Below are positions 18,163 to 27,602 of a stretch of 64,000 bases of DNA, piece after piece; within the stretch, counting starts at the first letter, position 1, and each line of letters starts with the position of its first letter. The position numbers were made by a program, and so were the translations under genes. Under the pieces are notes generated by a model. The model searched no databases and was not told the origin of the DNA. It saw only the letters and a program-made list of their open reading frames with translations. The stretch is from contig JAFIEV010000041.1 of assembly GCA_020832305.1 (NCBI GenBank), positions 36,626-100,625 of the forward strand, read 5' to 3'. This DNA is from Cyclobacteriaceae bacterium. Lineage in GTDB: Bacteria > Bacteroidota > Bacteroidia > Cytophagales > Cyclobacteriaceae.

Positions 18163-20574
18163 ATGAAGATTTTTTTTATTTGCCTTCTATTGATATTGAC
18201 TGATCAATATCCGCTGTTATCACAACCCTTACAGCAAACCATTCGCGGCAAGGTTACAGATAAGCAATCAAAAAACCCCTTACCCGGCGCCAATATTGTA
18301 GTCGTTGGTACTGATCCTGTTCTGGGTTCCAGTACCGATGTCGATGGAAATTTTCAAATCAGCGCTGTGCCGGTGGGAAGAGCCCAAATAAATATTTCTT
18401 TTATCGGGTACCACAGTGTCACCATTCCCAATTTGCTGGTAAGTTCGGGCAAAGAGCTAGTTATAAACATAGAACTTGAGGAAAAAATCATGCAGGCCGG
18501 TGAAATAATTGTGCGTGCATCAGCTGATAAAAGTGGTACGACACATGATATGGCCTCAGTAAGTGCCAGAACATTTTCTGTGGAAGAAAGTCAGCGCTTT
18601 GCCGGGGCACGAAATGATGTTTCCCGTATGGCCACTGTTTTTGCCGGTGTGCAGGCAGCCAATGACCAGGTCAATGATATTGTGATCAGGGGGAACTCAC
18701 CATTCGGATTACTCTGGCGCTTCGAGGGAGTGGATATTCCCAACCCTAATCACTTTGGTCAGCTGGGGGCAACCGGAGGCCCGGTGAGTATGCTTAACAA
18801 TAATGTGCTTACCAACAGTGATTTTTTTACCGGCGCTTTTCCTTCTGATTATGGAAATGCGATAGCGGGAGTCTTTGATATCCGAATGCGCAATGGAAAT
18901 GATGAAAATTATGAGTTTTTGGGACAAATTGGTTTCAATGGGGCTGAACTGGGCGCCGAAGGCCCGATTTGCCGAAAAAGCAAAAGCTCTTTTCTTGCCA
19001 ATTACCGCTACTCGGCCATGGGATTAATGAATAACCTGGGTCTTAATCCGGGTACGGGAAGTGGAATCCCCTATTATCAGGATCTGAATCTGAAAGTAAA
19101 ATTGCCGCTTGGTGAAAAGCATCAAATCGATCTTTTTGCGCTCGGAGGACTTAGCCATATCAATTTCATTAACAGCGAAGTAAAGCCCGATGACAGAAAT
19201 GAAGATTTTTATACAGACGGAGATGTGGATGTATATTATAAAGTGCGTACTGGCGTTTTTGGCATCAGTGATACCTGGCGTATCAGTTCCAGCGCCTATA
19301 TGAAAACCACGCTGGCCCTTACTGCCATGCAAAACACATCCAGGGTCGATTCCATTACTTTCGACAGAGAGAATAATTATGAAATTCAAAATGTATTCAA
19401 AAACTATTACAACAATGACTTTGTCAATAGCCGGCTTTTCGCTTCTGGCTTTTATCATAAAAAAGTAAATGCACGGTTTAATTTCAGGACAGGTCTTTTT
19501 TTCAGTAAAATGTTTTTTCAACTGCAGGACAGTGTTTTCAGACAATACCAAAACGGGTACATTAATGTGGTAAATGACAACGGCAATACCTGGCTGCTAC
19601 AGCCTTATATACAAGGTCAATATCACTTTAGCGATAAATGGACTCTCAATGCTGGCTTGCATGCCATGTATCTGGGCTTAAATGGCAGCAACTCCCTCGA
19701 ACCACGCATGGGTTTCAACTATTACATCGACGAAAATCAGAAAGTAAGCCTGGGTTACGGTCTGCATGGACAAATGTTGCCTATTCAGAGCTATTTTACC
19801 AGGTCCAGAGATGCATCAGGCATGGAATTTACACCCAATACCGGCCTTGACCTTTTGCAAAGTCGTCATGTTGTGTTGGCCTATGACCGCATGCTTGCAC
19901 CGGGTTTTCGTCTGAAAGCAGAAGCCTATCATCAACATATCAGCGACGTGGCCATCGATGATAAAAGCAGCGCTTTTTCAGTACTTAATCTGGGATCATT
20001 CTCTGGCGGACCTTCAGATTCTCTCGTAAGCAAAGGAAAAGGCGAAAATTTAGGTATAGAGCTGACGCTTGAAAAATTTATGTCAAAAGGATATTATTTT
20101 CTGATTACCGGTTCTTTATTTGATTCAAAATACCTGGCTAGTGACGGTATCTGGAGAAGTACGGCTTTCGACGGCGGCTATGTTTTGAATGGCCTCGGAG
20201 GTTGGGAAAAGCCCTTCAAGGTCAAAGCCGGTAAAGATAATGTTCGAAAGCTTTTATTTGATATTCGAATAACAACCGCAGGTGGACAACGCTACACTCC
20301 GCTCGACCTGGAACAATCAATTGAAGAAGGCAGGGCGGTTTATCAGCGCATAAATGCATTTACCCATCAATTCAGGAATTATTTTAGAGCTGATGTGCGC
20401 ATAGCCTACCGCGTAGATGGTAAAAAAGCAGCTCAGGAATGGGCTTTTGATGTGCAAAACCTAAGCAACCGCGCCAACCCTTTTGGAATGCAGTTTAACC
20501 GTACATTGGGAAGGGAGAGTATTCAAAATCAGTTGGGAATTTTTCCTATGATGCAATATCGCATCGAGTTTTGA
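18163..20574 (+). CDS. TonB-dependent receptor with carboxypeptidase-regulatory-like domain
   Basis: A GTG at 18133 is in frame, but the ATG at 18163 starts the signal peptide (MKIFFICLLLILTDQ), giving about 803 residues. After cleavage comes a CarboxypepD_reg-like domain (IRGKVTDKQSKNPLPGANIV), then a plug (RNDVSRMATVFAGVQAANDQ, VNDIVIRGNSPFGLLWRFEG) and a 22-strand type barrel ending in MMQYRIEF. It lacks the long SusC form and has no SusD neighbour, so it is an outer-membrane transporter of the general TonB type with unknown substrate. It converges on the DUF1349 gene with three bases between. Confidence 0.88.
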   Translation: MKIFFICLLLILTDQYPLLSQPLQQTIRGKVTDKQSKNPLPGANIVVVGTDPVLGSSTDVDGNFQISAVPVGRAQINISFIGYHSVTIPNLLVSSGKELVINIELEEKIMQAGEIIVRASADKSGTTHDMASVSARTFSVEESQRFAGARNDVSRMATVFAGVQAANDQVNDIVIRGNSPFGLLWRFEGVDIPNPNHFGQLGATGGPVSMLNNNVLTNSDFFTGAFPSDYGNAIAGVFDIRMRNGNDENYEFLGQIGFNGAELGAEGPICRKSKSSFLANYRYSAMGLMNNLGLNPGTGSGIPYYQDLNLKVKLPLGEKHQIDLFALGGLSHINFINSEVKPDDRNEDFYTDGDVDVYYKVRTGVFGISDTWRISSSAYMKTTLALTAMQNTSRVDSITFDRENNYEIQNVFKNYYNNDFVNSRLFASGFYHKKVNARFNFRTGLFFSKMFFQLQDSVFRQYQNGYINVVNDNGNTWLLQPYIQGQYHFSDKWTLNAGLHAMYLGLNGSNSLEPRMGFNYYIDENQKVSLGYGLHGQMLPIQSYFTRSRDASGMEFTPNTGLDLLQSRHVVLAYDRMLAPGFRLKAEAYHQHISDVAIDDKSSAFSVLNLGSFSGGPSDSLVSKGKGENLGIELTLEKFMSKGYYFLITGSLFDSKYLASDGIWRSTAFDGGYVLNGLGGWEKPFKVKAGKDNVRKLLFDIRITTAGGQRYTPLDLEQSIEEGRAVYQRINAFTHQFRNYFRADVRIAYRVDGKKAAQEWAFDVQNLSNRANPFGMQFNRTLGRESIQNQLGIFPMMQYRIEF

Positions 20575-20577
20575 ATG

Positions 20578-21153
20578 CTATCGCGATAGATATTGAATCT
20601 GAAATTTATTAAAAAATACTTTCATGCCTGCATCTGTTGGGCTACAGGCATATAAACCTGCCATAATTTCCAGTGCCGGTTTGTGAAGATGGCAAATGCG
20701 GATCATTTGAAAATCTGAGGCCTCAGCTGCCCTGGCATAAATTTCAAAATCAGCCCCATCTCTTACAATCTTGTAATCTACACCTTCAGGTCCCGTAGTG
20801 AATTTTTGAGTTGACCAGTCTGAATATCCCAGATTGGTAACAACCGCCCCAAGATATGAGAGATCTTCTTCAATAAATTCAACCGACGTTTTTATCCAGT
20901 TATCTGCATCTATACGCACATATAAACCGGCCTGGTCATACTTATTCACCGGATAAGCATGAACCCTGACTTGCATTTCAAAATCCCCTGCCAAGTTTGT
21001 ATGCAGGAAATGGGCATTGTCATTCTGAAAGCCATAATGCGTTCTTTGCCAGAAATCGGTGTTTGCATTGGTGTACATCTCCAGATTTCCTTCCAGTAGT
21101 TGCCAGCGTGCCGGTTCGCAAAACCATTTAAAGGCATTTAAATCCTGTATCAC
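20578..21153 (-). CDS. DUF1349 (concanavalin A-like) domain protein
   Basis: 191 residues, a single domain. The segments FKWFCEPARWQLLEGNLEMYTNANTDFW (start), then GDFEMQVRVHAYP, YDQAGLYVRIDADNW and IMAGLYACSPTDAGMKVFF are diagnostic for DUF1349, whose structures are beta-sandwich lectin-like; members such as yeast Ygr/regulation-of-ergosterol-related proteins are uncharacterised. The start is a GTG at 21153: an in-frame stop lies at 21166-21168 and no ATG lies between. No signal peptide is visible, so it is probably cytoplasmic. Its stop codon lies within the palindrome CTATCGCGATAG. Confidence 0.85.
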   Translation of the reverse strand: MIQDLNAFKWFCEPARWQLLEGNLEMYTNANTDFWQRTHYGFQNDNAHFLHTNLAGDFEMQVRVHAYPVNKYDQAGLYVRIDADNWIKTSVEFIEEDLSYLGAVVTNLGYSDWSTQKFTTGPEGVDYKIVRDGADFEIYARAAEASDFQMIRICHLHKPALEIMAGLYACSPTDAGMKVFFNKFQIQYLSR

Positions 21154-21195
21154 TGTAGAATATTTTTAATAGCTTTTTAATCCCTTTTCATGGAG

Positions 21196-21225
21196 CAAAT
21201 ATAAAACCTTTAGGACGATAACAAT
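21196..21225 (-). promoter_or_regulatory. Candidate promoter of the DUF1349 gene
   Basis: On the minus strand TATATTTG (21196-21203) matches the -7 consensus, and ATTG at 21222-21225 lies 18 bases upstream in the -33 position. Distance to the GTG start is about 43 bases. Confidence 0.5.
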
Positions 21226-21232
21226 ATTTATA

Positions 21233-21264
21233 CGCAAAAACGCACTTAATATGCGTATTTTGCG
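21233..21264. promoter_or_regulatory. Inverted repeat between divergent genes (candidate operator)
   Basis: CGCAAAAACGCA (21233-21244) and TGCGTATTTTGCG (21252-21264) are complementary except for one extra base, with a 7-base centre. It sits between the divergent DUF1349 and propeller/toroid genes, just upstream of the -33 region of the former, which suits a shared operator. Confidence 0.45.
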
Positions 21265-21316
21265 GCAAGTGACGCTTGATTTATCTTTAATTTTACTTTG
21301 TATTAATTTTATAGAT

Positions 21317-23464
21317 ATGAGGAAAACAGTTTTTTTATTATTTTTTTCAATGATGTTGTTTATAGCCTGGAAACCAGATCTTAACGAGCAGGCCAATGAT
21401 AGCACATTTTACCAGGATGTCGTGAACATGCATATTGATGTATTTTCTGGCAAAGCTGTAACATCGGTGAGCATGGAGTCTGATGTTCCTGTAGCTGAAG
21501 TTGAAGGGTCTTATTATCGTTGGACCGGTTCTAAATGGGATGTAAGCCTGGCACCTGTATCGGCAAAAGTTGTAAAAATGCCAAATATTCCGGCAGATGC
21601 AGGTACGCCAAACAAAATATTACATTGGCGTGGTCAATGGTTAGTCGCCGGTGAGGAAGGCTTATTTATTTCTGATAGGAAAGGAAAAAAGTGGCAGCGT
21701 ATGCTGCCCTCAGATGAAAATTATGGTTGGTCATTAAGAAAAGTAAGGGCATTGGTCATTGATTCCTATGACCGTATTTGGTTTGGTGCAGATCAGGGAG
21801 TGGGAAGTTACGATGGTAATAGCTGGAAATTATATACCGGAAAAGAAGGATTGCCTTATAATCGTTTTACTTGTGCCGCGGCAGGGCCTGGTGGAATAGT
21901 TTGGTTTGGGACAGAAAGAGGTGCTGTCCGCGTAGATGATGGTTATTTTTATTATCGCGCCAATCGTCGCTGGTTGCCTAATGATAAGGTAAATGCCATC
22001 GCGGTGCAAAAGAATGGCACCGCCTGGATCGCTACAGATGGAGGTTTGAGTCAAATCAACAGTATTGAGATGACTTATGAAAAAAAAGCAGCCCATTTTA
22101 CCCGGCAGACGGAGGAACGTCATAACCGTATGGGTTTTATTTGCCAAAGCTATCTCGATAAAGAATTTGACATTAGTACCTCAAGGTTGGCCATTTCAGA
22201 CAATGATGGTAAATATACCGGTATGTATGGAGCGGCACAGGCTTATCGCTATGCGCTCACAGGCGATAAAGAAGCCAGAGATCTGGCTGTTCGTAGCTTT
22301 TATGCCTGTAAATGGCTGGTCGACATTACCCATGAACCAGGTTTCCCCGCCAGGGTGATTATTCCGGTTGATTGGCATGAGGATGTCAATGCCCAATATA
22401 GCAGAGAAGCCAACATACGCAGGCAAAAGAGTGATCCATTGTGGAAAGATATCTACCCCCGTTTTCCACTTAGTGAAGATGGAAAATGGCGCTGGAAATG
22501 TGACACCAGTTCTGATGAGTTGATTGGTCATTACTATTTTTATGCATTGTTCTATGATTTGATCGCTCAAACAGAACAGGAAAAAGCAGATGTAAAGGCG
22601 GTAGTAAGAGATATAACTGATCACTTGATCAGACATGGTTACCGACTGGTCGATCATGATGGCAAGCCAACACGCTGGGGTGAATTTTCACCGGAATTCC
22701 TCAATTCAGCCTGGGGTTGGGATCAACGTGGCTTGAACTCAATGATGATGCTGGCCTTTCTTAATGTTGCCAGTCATGTTACAGGAGATGAAAAATATGA
22801 AAAAGAAGCCCAAAAACTCAGAGAAAAGTATTTTTACCACGTCAATTCTATGCATGGAAAAGAATTTTTTCCACCTGAAAATGTGGTTTCATGGGATAAC
22901 AATCTATCGCTCATGAGTTTTTATATATTGATTCCTTACGAAAAAGATCCGGCCTTGCTATTGATGTATCGCCGCTCTCTCGAACACGTTTGGATGCACA
23001 TAAGCAAACAGAAAAATGCTTTTTGGGATGCTTTATACTGGGCCACGGCTAACAGGTTTACCAAAATGGCAGATGAGGGTATGTTTGACGACTATGAAAA
23101 TATCTATCCGGAGAATCCTATGTTTGCGAAAGCGACAAAGGAGGAGTTTCACAACAGTAGTTTGCAAGACAATGCCCACATGGTTGAAACCCTGCAGCGT
23201 ACACCGCTTGATCTGATTGGATACCGAATGAACAATACGCATCGCCTGGATGTGGTTATTGATCCTACACCAGGGGAAAAGCCAAATATGGGTTGGAGAA
23301 AAGATGGGTATGCTGTGCCTATCGATGAAAGAGGCCATGTACGACTCGATCGAGATGGGTTTGCCCTCGATTATCAGGAAAACAGCGGAGGTTTTGAAGA
23401 AGAGGAGGGAACCTTTTATCTTCTACCCTATTATCTCGCGAAATTCCACAAGCTGCTCGATTAA
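21317..23464 (+). CDS. Secreted fusion of a Reg_prop-type beta-propeller with an alpha/alpha-barrel-like domain
   Basis: The start at 21317 (MRKTVFLLFFSMMLFIAW) gives a signal peptide; the frame extends further but without a better start. About 715 residues. The first 250 carry short repeats of the two-component-regulator propeller type (DSYDRIWFGADQGVGSYDG, GGIVWFGTERGAVRVDDG, NGTAWIATDGGLSQIN). From about 260 the sequence becomes helical and rich in aromatics (GKYTGMYGAAQAYRYALTGD, FSPEFLNSAWGWDQRGLNSM, SLQDNAHMVETLQRTPLDLI), resembling (alpha/alpha) toroids of glycosidases or lyases. No catalytic family could be named. No kinase follows the propeller, unlike in hybrid two-component systems. 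Probably periplasmic. Confidence 0.75.
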   Translation: MRKTVFLLFFSMMLFIAWKPDLNEQANDSTFYQDVVNMHIDVFSGKAVTSVSMESDVPVAEVEGSYYRWTGSKWDVSLAPVSAKVVKMPNIPADAGTPNKILHWRGQWLVAGEEGLFISDRKGKKWQRMLPSDENYGWSLRKVRALVIDSYDRIWFGADQGVGSYDGNSWKLYTGKEGLPYNRFTCAAAGPGGIVWFGTERGAVRVDDGYFYYRANRRWLPNDKVNAIAVQKNGTAWIATDGGLSQINSIEMTYEKKAAHFTRQTEERHNRMGFICQSYLDKEFDISTSRLAISDNDGKYTGMYGAAQAYRYALTGDKEARDLAVRSFYACKWLVDITHEPGFPARVIIPVDWHEDVNAQYSREANIRRQKSDPLWKDIYPRFPLSEDGKWRWKCDTSSDELIGHYYFYALFYDLIAQTEQEKADVKAVVRDITDHLIRHGYRLVDHDGKPTRWGEFSPEFLNSAWGWDQRGLNSMMMLAFLNVASHVTGDEKYEKEAQKLREKYFYHVNSMHGKEFFPPENVVSWDNNLSLMSFYILIPYEKDPALLLMYRRSLEHVWMHISKQKNAFWDALYWATANRFTKMADEGMFDDYENIYPENPMFAKATKEEFHNSSLQDNAHMVETLQRTPLDLIGYRMNNTHRLDVVIDPTPGEKPNMGWRKDGYAVPIDERGHVRLDRDGFALDYQENSGGFEEEEGTFYLLPYYLAKFHKLLD

Positions 23465-23487
23465 CCCATTTCTCAAAATCTAATAAT

Positions 23488-23526
23488 AAAAGCCGGAAAA
23501 AGTATTTAACTCTTTCCGGCTTTTTT
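23488..23526. terminator. Bidirectional terminator between convergent genes
   Basis: AAAAGCCGGAAA (23488-23499) and TTTCCGGCTTTT (23513-23524) pair perfectly, with flanking A and T runs on both sides, so it can stop the propeller/toroid transcript and the opposing slyD transcript. Confidence 0.85.
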
Positions 23527-23559
23527 ATTGTGATAAACCTGATCGTACAAGTCTGAATA

Positions 23560-24057
23560 TTAATGCTGTACGCCTCCCGGACCATGTACATGTCCATGTG
23601 AAATTTCATCCTCAGTGGCTGGACGAACATCCACAACTTCACCTGTAAAATGCAGGGTTTTACCTGCTAACTGGTGATTGAAATCAAGTTTTACTGAATC
23701 TTCATTTACTTCTAATATCAACCCTTCCAGGGGATGACCATGCTGATCTTTCATATTGATGATATTGCCTATAACCAGCAGTTCTTCCTGAACAATGCCG
23801 TCAATCATAAAAGCTTCTTTGCCAAGATCAATAATGGCTTCAGGATCGGTTTCACCATATCCATCTTCGGGTTCGACAGAAATGTCGTATGAATCTCCGA
23901 TGCTTTTGCCAATAAGTTGTCCTTCAAAACCAGGAATCATCGCATCTGCACCTACTAAAAATACCAGGGGATTACTTTTGTCTGCTGTTTCAACATGCTC
24001 TCCGTCAATGCTTAGGGTGTAGGTAACGGTAGCAACGGTATCAAGATCAATTTTCAT
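23560..24057 (-). CDS. slyD: FKBP-type peptidyl-prolyl cis-trans isomerase, SlyD-like
   Basis: 165 residues. The N-terminal FKBP core (VTYTLSIDGEHVETA, LVFLVGADAMIPGFEGQLIG) is interrupted by the insert-in-flap domain (about 70-125: SVEPEDGYGETDPEAI to LDFNHQLAGKTLHFTGEVV), the arrangement of SlyD. The short C-terminal tail HGHVHGPGGVQH is histidine-rich and may bind nickel, though much shorter than in E. coli. Catalyses prolyl isomerisation and chaperones folding in the cytoplasm. Single-gene unit. Confidence 0.92.
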   Translation of the reverse strand: MKIDLDTVATVTYTLSIDGEHVETADKSNPLVFLVGADAMIPGFEGQLIGKSIGDSYDISVEPEDGYGETDPEAIIDLGKEAFMIDGIVQEELLVIGNIINMKDQHGHPLEGLILEVNEDSVKLDFNHQLAGKTLHFTGEVVDVRPATEDEISHGHVHGPGGVQH

Positions 24058-24297
24058 ATGTTAATAATTTTTATAATGGAAGGATTTTTCGAAGATACTT
24101 TATTGAGACGTGAGCAAATTCAAAAGCATTATTCCATTTGTGTAAATTGCAAAGTTAAGGCATGCAAACATCAGGAGCAAAATCGACTGAGATTATTTTA
24201 AAATGAAGGATTAGGCAGATATCTGGCACACACTTTGCTAATATTTTAATGAAATTATACGAAGCATTTACACAAACCCCCTTTGCTATATAAAAAT
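24058..24297. other. Intergenic region upstream of slyD
   Basis: Holds the slyD promoter described separately (24150-24181). No ORF, repeat or RNA gene was seen in the remainder; the other end carries the terminator of the GH106-like gene. Confidence 0.4.
24150..24181 (-). promoter_or_regulatory. Candidate slyD promoter
   Basis: On the minus strand TTTG (24178-24181), 20 bases, then TAACTTTG (24150-24157), fitting the Bacteroidota consensus with one base extra spacing. Distance to the ATG is about 92 bases. Confidence 0.55.
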
Positions 24298-24333
24298 AAA
24301 AGCTCCTTTATACACTTACTGTATGGGAGCTTT
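24298..24333 (-). terminator. Terminator of the FucP-like/GH106-like operon
   Basis: On the minus strand AAAGCTCC and GGAGCTTT (24326-24333 and 24298-24306 on plus) pair over 8 bp, with an inner TACA/TGTA extension, and the stem is followed by TTATTTTTAT. It lies about 38 bases beyond the stop at 24371. Confidence 0.75.
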
Positions 24334-24370
24334 ATTCTTTTAAAGCATGGATAGTATTATTATCCTGTAC

Positions 24371-27300
24371 TTAATACCTCAGACTAAAAGGCTCCATCAA
24401 ACCGTAACTGAGTACATGGTAATCACGTCCCTGTGGATGTTTGCGTGGAGCACTGGTAAACATTGAAGGTATGGCCATCCGGTTTTCCGGACCATCATGA
24501 TGTGGTCCCATCATATTTTTTAAACTTCCAAATACAGTTATGGTTATGCTGTTTTCACCACTTTTAAGGTATTTATTGATTTCAATATTGTAAGGAGGCC
24601 AACCGATTATACCGGCATCTGCATCATTTACTTTCACAGTGGCCAATATCCCCTGCCAGTCATTCAATTGAACAAAACAAACATCCATTTTTTCCTTCTC
24701 TTCAGCAGAAAGTTGCCATGTTGTGGAATAAGAAACCTCTCCGGAATACATAGGCATTCCCTGGGTCGTCCAGTCACCAGTCTTCAACGCTGCTGCCGGA
24801 GTCAACTTCCATCCTTTTTCCTCGTTTTGAAGAGAGAAATCACCCAAGATATACACGGGTTCGAGTTCTGCATGCACTGACATTGGATTTATGGCAACCT
24901 CCAGCCGGTTATTCCCATTTTTCATATAAGGGCCTATGTTGAATACTTCAAAATCCCGATCGAGCCACCACTCCCCTGCTTCCGGCAATACTTCTTTTCC
25001 ATTTATTTTAACAGCCCATAAATTCCCCCTTTCGATTACCGCTTTTACATTTGATAGGGCTTCATTATTAAGGGATTCAGTAATAATATCAAAAGTTACT
25101 TTATAACCGGTTCCTGTAGTAAATGTATCTCTTTCAATTATACGTTGTTTGTATTGAACTGCACGGTGCCATGGGTTACCATGGGCAAATCCATGCATTC
25201 TGAAAGCCGAATCCACACCATGCAGCAGATAAAGCCCCTTCCATTTTTTATCTGCGATTTCAAAATCAGCGTAATCCAAGGTGAGGGTATTGGGTTGTTC
25301 CCTTTGAATTACGAGCTTATCCATTCGTTTTTCCCTAAGAGGATTTTTTTTCTGTGGTTTCTCATGTAAGTCTGAAAGTGCACGCCGGCTGATAAAGAAC
25401 AATGCAGATTCTACAGGCTCCAAATCAATATCAAAAATCAATTTGCCATTTTGCATTTTCGCCGGATAGCTATATATTTTACCTTGCATCGGATCGAGGT
25501 AAATAACCTCATTACCTTCCGCAACCAGGGTGCTTTGAAAAGAAAGGGAATCATTTATGTTGGCGATAAATAAAATCTCACCATCATCCAATTGCATTCT
25601 TCTATGGAAAGCCCTTGCTTTTTTTGGTGAACTTTCGGTAAACTGCAGGCTTTGTTTACTGACAAAATTAGACACATCGTAATCTTCAATTTTTTTCCAT
25701 TGTGATTTGGTGTTTTCGAATAATTCTACCAGACTTTGATCTGGTGTTCCATCGATTCTGTCGGGGATCGACCCCGCATAATGTATAGTCTTCCCTTTTT
25801 GCAATAATTCTTTTATCAGCATAAAGGTGGTGCTTTCGATGGTTCTGATATCAGGTGGCAGGATTAGCTCCCGGTAAATTCTATGCCCGAAAACCAATTG
25901 TCCCTTATCATTAACTTTTGCAAATTCCTGTAGATTTCTTTCACTGGCTATGTCATATTCCAGTCTTGCGAGTTCAAGTTCCAAGGTAAATTTTTGAAAT
26001 GATAGTCCAACTTCCATATATCCGGGCGCATTTTCGACAGGGCTGTAATACATCCATGCAGAGCTTGTGGGTGCCAGTACCAGTACATCATTTATTTGTT
26101 GCCCGGTTGACAATGCCAGCGATAGCCTTCCATAGTAATCGCCAAAAACCCTGTAGTATGGCCACCATGAAGAATGATAGGAAAAGGACGGTGGATAATC
26201 CCTTTTTCTGGCGCCTTTTATGGTCATAAATGAATGATGCTGATTTAAGAAATTAACACCAAGGGCATATTGCCAGTCGGCAATGCGTTTCATGTCTTTA
26301 AAATTGAATTGCCAGCCTGCAGCGCCATATGTTTCACTGATGGAGCGCTTTCTACCCATTTGATTGGCCACGCTGCTGAGCTCTCTCACTGCCCTGTGGC
26401 TTCCGAATTGAGAAAGCCATCCACTGATTTCGTCCTCCGCATAATGATTAAACAACAGGTCAATACCAGGTATGTGTTGCCAGGCGGCAAGAGCAGCCCA
26501 GTCACCACCATTCTTAGGGCTTGGCCAATCATGTTCATAATAATGGCCGGTCCAGTCTAATCCGATGCTTTCGGCATAATGGTAATATGGCTTGGCCCAG
26601 CGGTCTATGAGCAGATCCCCTATGAGCGTATAATAGTTGTGACGCACTTTTTCCCAATCAGCACCAATTTCAAGCAGTAGTGATGGAAGATGATTTCTCA
26701 GGTCATATCCCCACCTTTTTTCAAACATTTCGAAAAGGCCGGGCGTCCATCTGACACTATTCAGTTCAGTGGGCCTAACCCTGGTTTCATCAGAAAAGAC
26801 AGCGGGAATTCGTTTGCCATACGCATGCGACAAGTGTTGATTATAGCCTTTGAAGGTGATGTCAATAAATTTTTCTGTCATACCTTCCAGCAAGAGATCG
26901 GCATAGGTATATCCGCCAAACCAGGGATCTCCGGTCTGAAAATAGGTAGTGCTGAAAGCGTAATAGGTACCGGCTAAGGGCAGGTATTTCTCCCATGTAT
27001 CAGTGATGTTTTCAAAATTTTCGTTCTCATATCGCAGGATAAGGGCAAAATCTGATCCGGTACTCAGGGGTAACTTTTCCAGCACATGCATTTGTAAACC
27101 ATTGCCTTGGTTATAGGCTTCTGGGTACTCTGCCGGCACATGGCCCCCGGCAAACCCACTGGGAAAAGCATTTTCGTCGTACAGGTATAAAAGCATATCA
27201 AGAGAATCACAGATTTCCAGTGAATACTTGTAAAGCTCATACCATTCGTCCGACAGATATTCAGTGATCATACCCATACGTGGATGGATAAAAACCCCTC

Positions 27301-27523
27301 CCATTCCTGCATCTTTGAATTCAATAAGCTGTTGGCGTATTTTTTCATGTGTTATTTCATCATTCCAGACCCAAAAAGGTGCGGGTCTGTAGGGAGAAGG
27401 CGGGTTTTGAAAATTTTTCTGTATATATAAAAAGCCCAGGTCAGACTCCTGTCTGTTACATGCTGTTATAAAAATATAAGCAATGCATAACAGAATAAAG
27501 CGAAAGAAAAAGGTATAATGCAT
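24371..27523 (-). CDS. GH106-like glycoside hydrolase (alpha-L-rhamnosidase-related), lipoprotein
   Basis: The frame extends to an ATG at 27610 overlapping the transporter stop, but a lipoprotein signal begins at the Met at 27523 (MHYTFFFRFILLCIAYIFITAC), so this start is favoured; 1050 residues. The N-terminal catalytic region reads SPYRPAPFWVWNDEITHEKI, GMGGVFIHPRMG, YDENAFPSGFAGGHVP, the pattern of the Glyco_hydro_106-related family (TIM-barrel). C-terminal beta-sandwich domains follow (GNNRLEVAINPM, GENSITITVFGS). GH106 members are known as inverting alpha-L-rhamnosidases, but this large family is diverse and the substrate is not proven. Co-transcribed with a FucP-type permease. Confidence 0.8.
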   Translation of the reverse strand: MHYTFFFRFILLCIAYIFITACNRQESDLGFLYIQKNFQNPPSPYRPAPFWVWNDEITHEKIRQQLIEFKDAGMGGVFIHPRMGMITEYLSDEWYELYKYSLEICDSLDMLLYLYDENAFPSGFAGGHVPAEYPEAYNQGNGLQMHVLEKLPLSTGSDFALILRYENENFENITDTWEKYLPLAGTYYAFSTTYFQTGDPWFGGYTYADLLLEGMTEKFIDITFKGYNQHLSHAYGKRIPAVFSDETRVRPTELNSVRWTPGLFEMFEKRWGYDLRNHLPSLLLEIGADWEKVRHNYYTLIGDLLIDRWAKPYYHYAESIGLDWTGHYYEHDWPSPKNGGDWAALAAWQHIPGIDLLFNHYAEDEISGWLSQFGSHRAVRELSSVANQMGRKRSISETYGAAGWQFNFKDMKRIADWQYALGVNFLNQHHSFMTIKGARKRDYPPSFSYHSSWWPYYRVFGDYYGRLSLALSTGQQINDVLVLAPTSSAWMYYSPVENAPGYMEVGLSFQKFTLELELARLEYDIASERNLQEFAKVNDKGQLVFGHRIYRELILPPDIRTIESTTFMLIKELLQKGKTIHYAGSIPDRIDGTPDQSLVELFENTKSQWKKIEDYDVSNFVSKQSLQFTESSPKKARAFHRRMQLDDGEILFIANINDSLSFQSTLVAEGNEVIYLDPMQGKIYSYPAKMQNGKLIFDIDLEPVESALFFISRRALSDLHEKPQKKNPLREKRMDKLVIQREQPNTLTLDYADFEIADKKWKGLYLLHGVDSAFRMHGFAHGNPWHRAVQYKQRIIERDTFTTGTGYKVTFDIITESLNNEALSNVKAVIERGNLWAVKINGKEVLPEAGEWWLDRDFEVFNIGPYMKNGNNRLEVAINPMSVHAELEPVYILGDFSLQNEEKGWKLTPAAALKTGDWTTQGMPMYSGEVSYSTTWQLSAEEKEKMDVCFVQLNDWQGILATVKVNDADAGIIGWPPYNIEINKYLKSGENSITITVFGSLKNMMGPHHDGPENRMAIPSMFTSAPRKHPQGRDYHVLSYGLMEPFSLRY

Positions 27524-27602
27524 TCTTTGAAAGATTAAGGGTCTATGAATTATACCGGTAAAAAGCCGCAAGAGTCTATTATTAAGGAATGAAAAAATTA
27601 AA

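Noticed and set aside
19024..19551. 175-codon frame on the minus strand inside the TonB receptor gene
   Set aside because: Fully antisense to a well-supported receptor and without domain or signal features; a shadow of the real gene.
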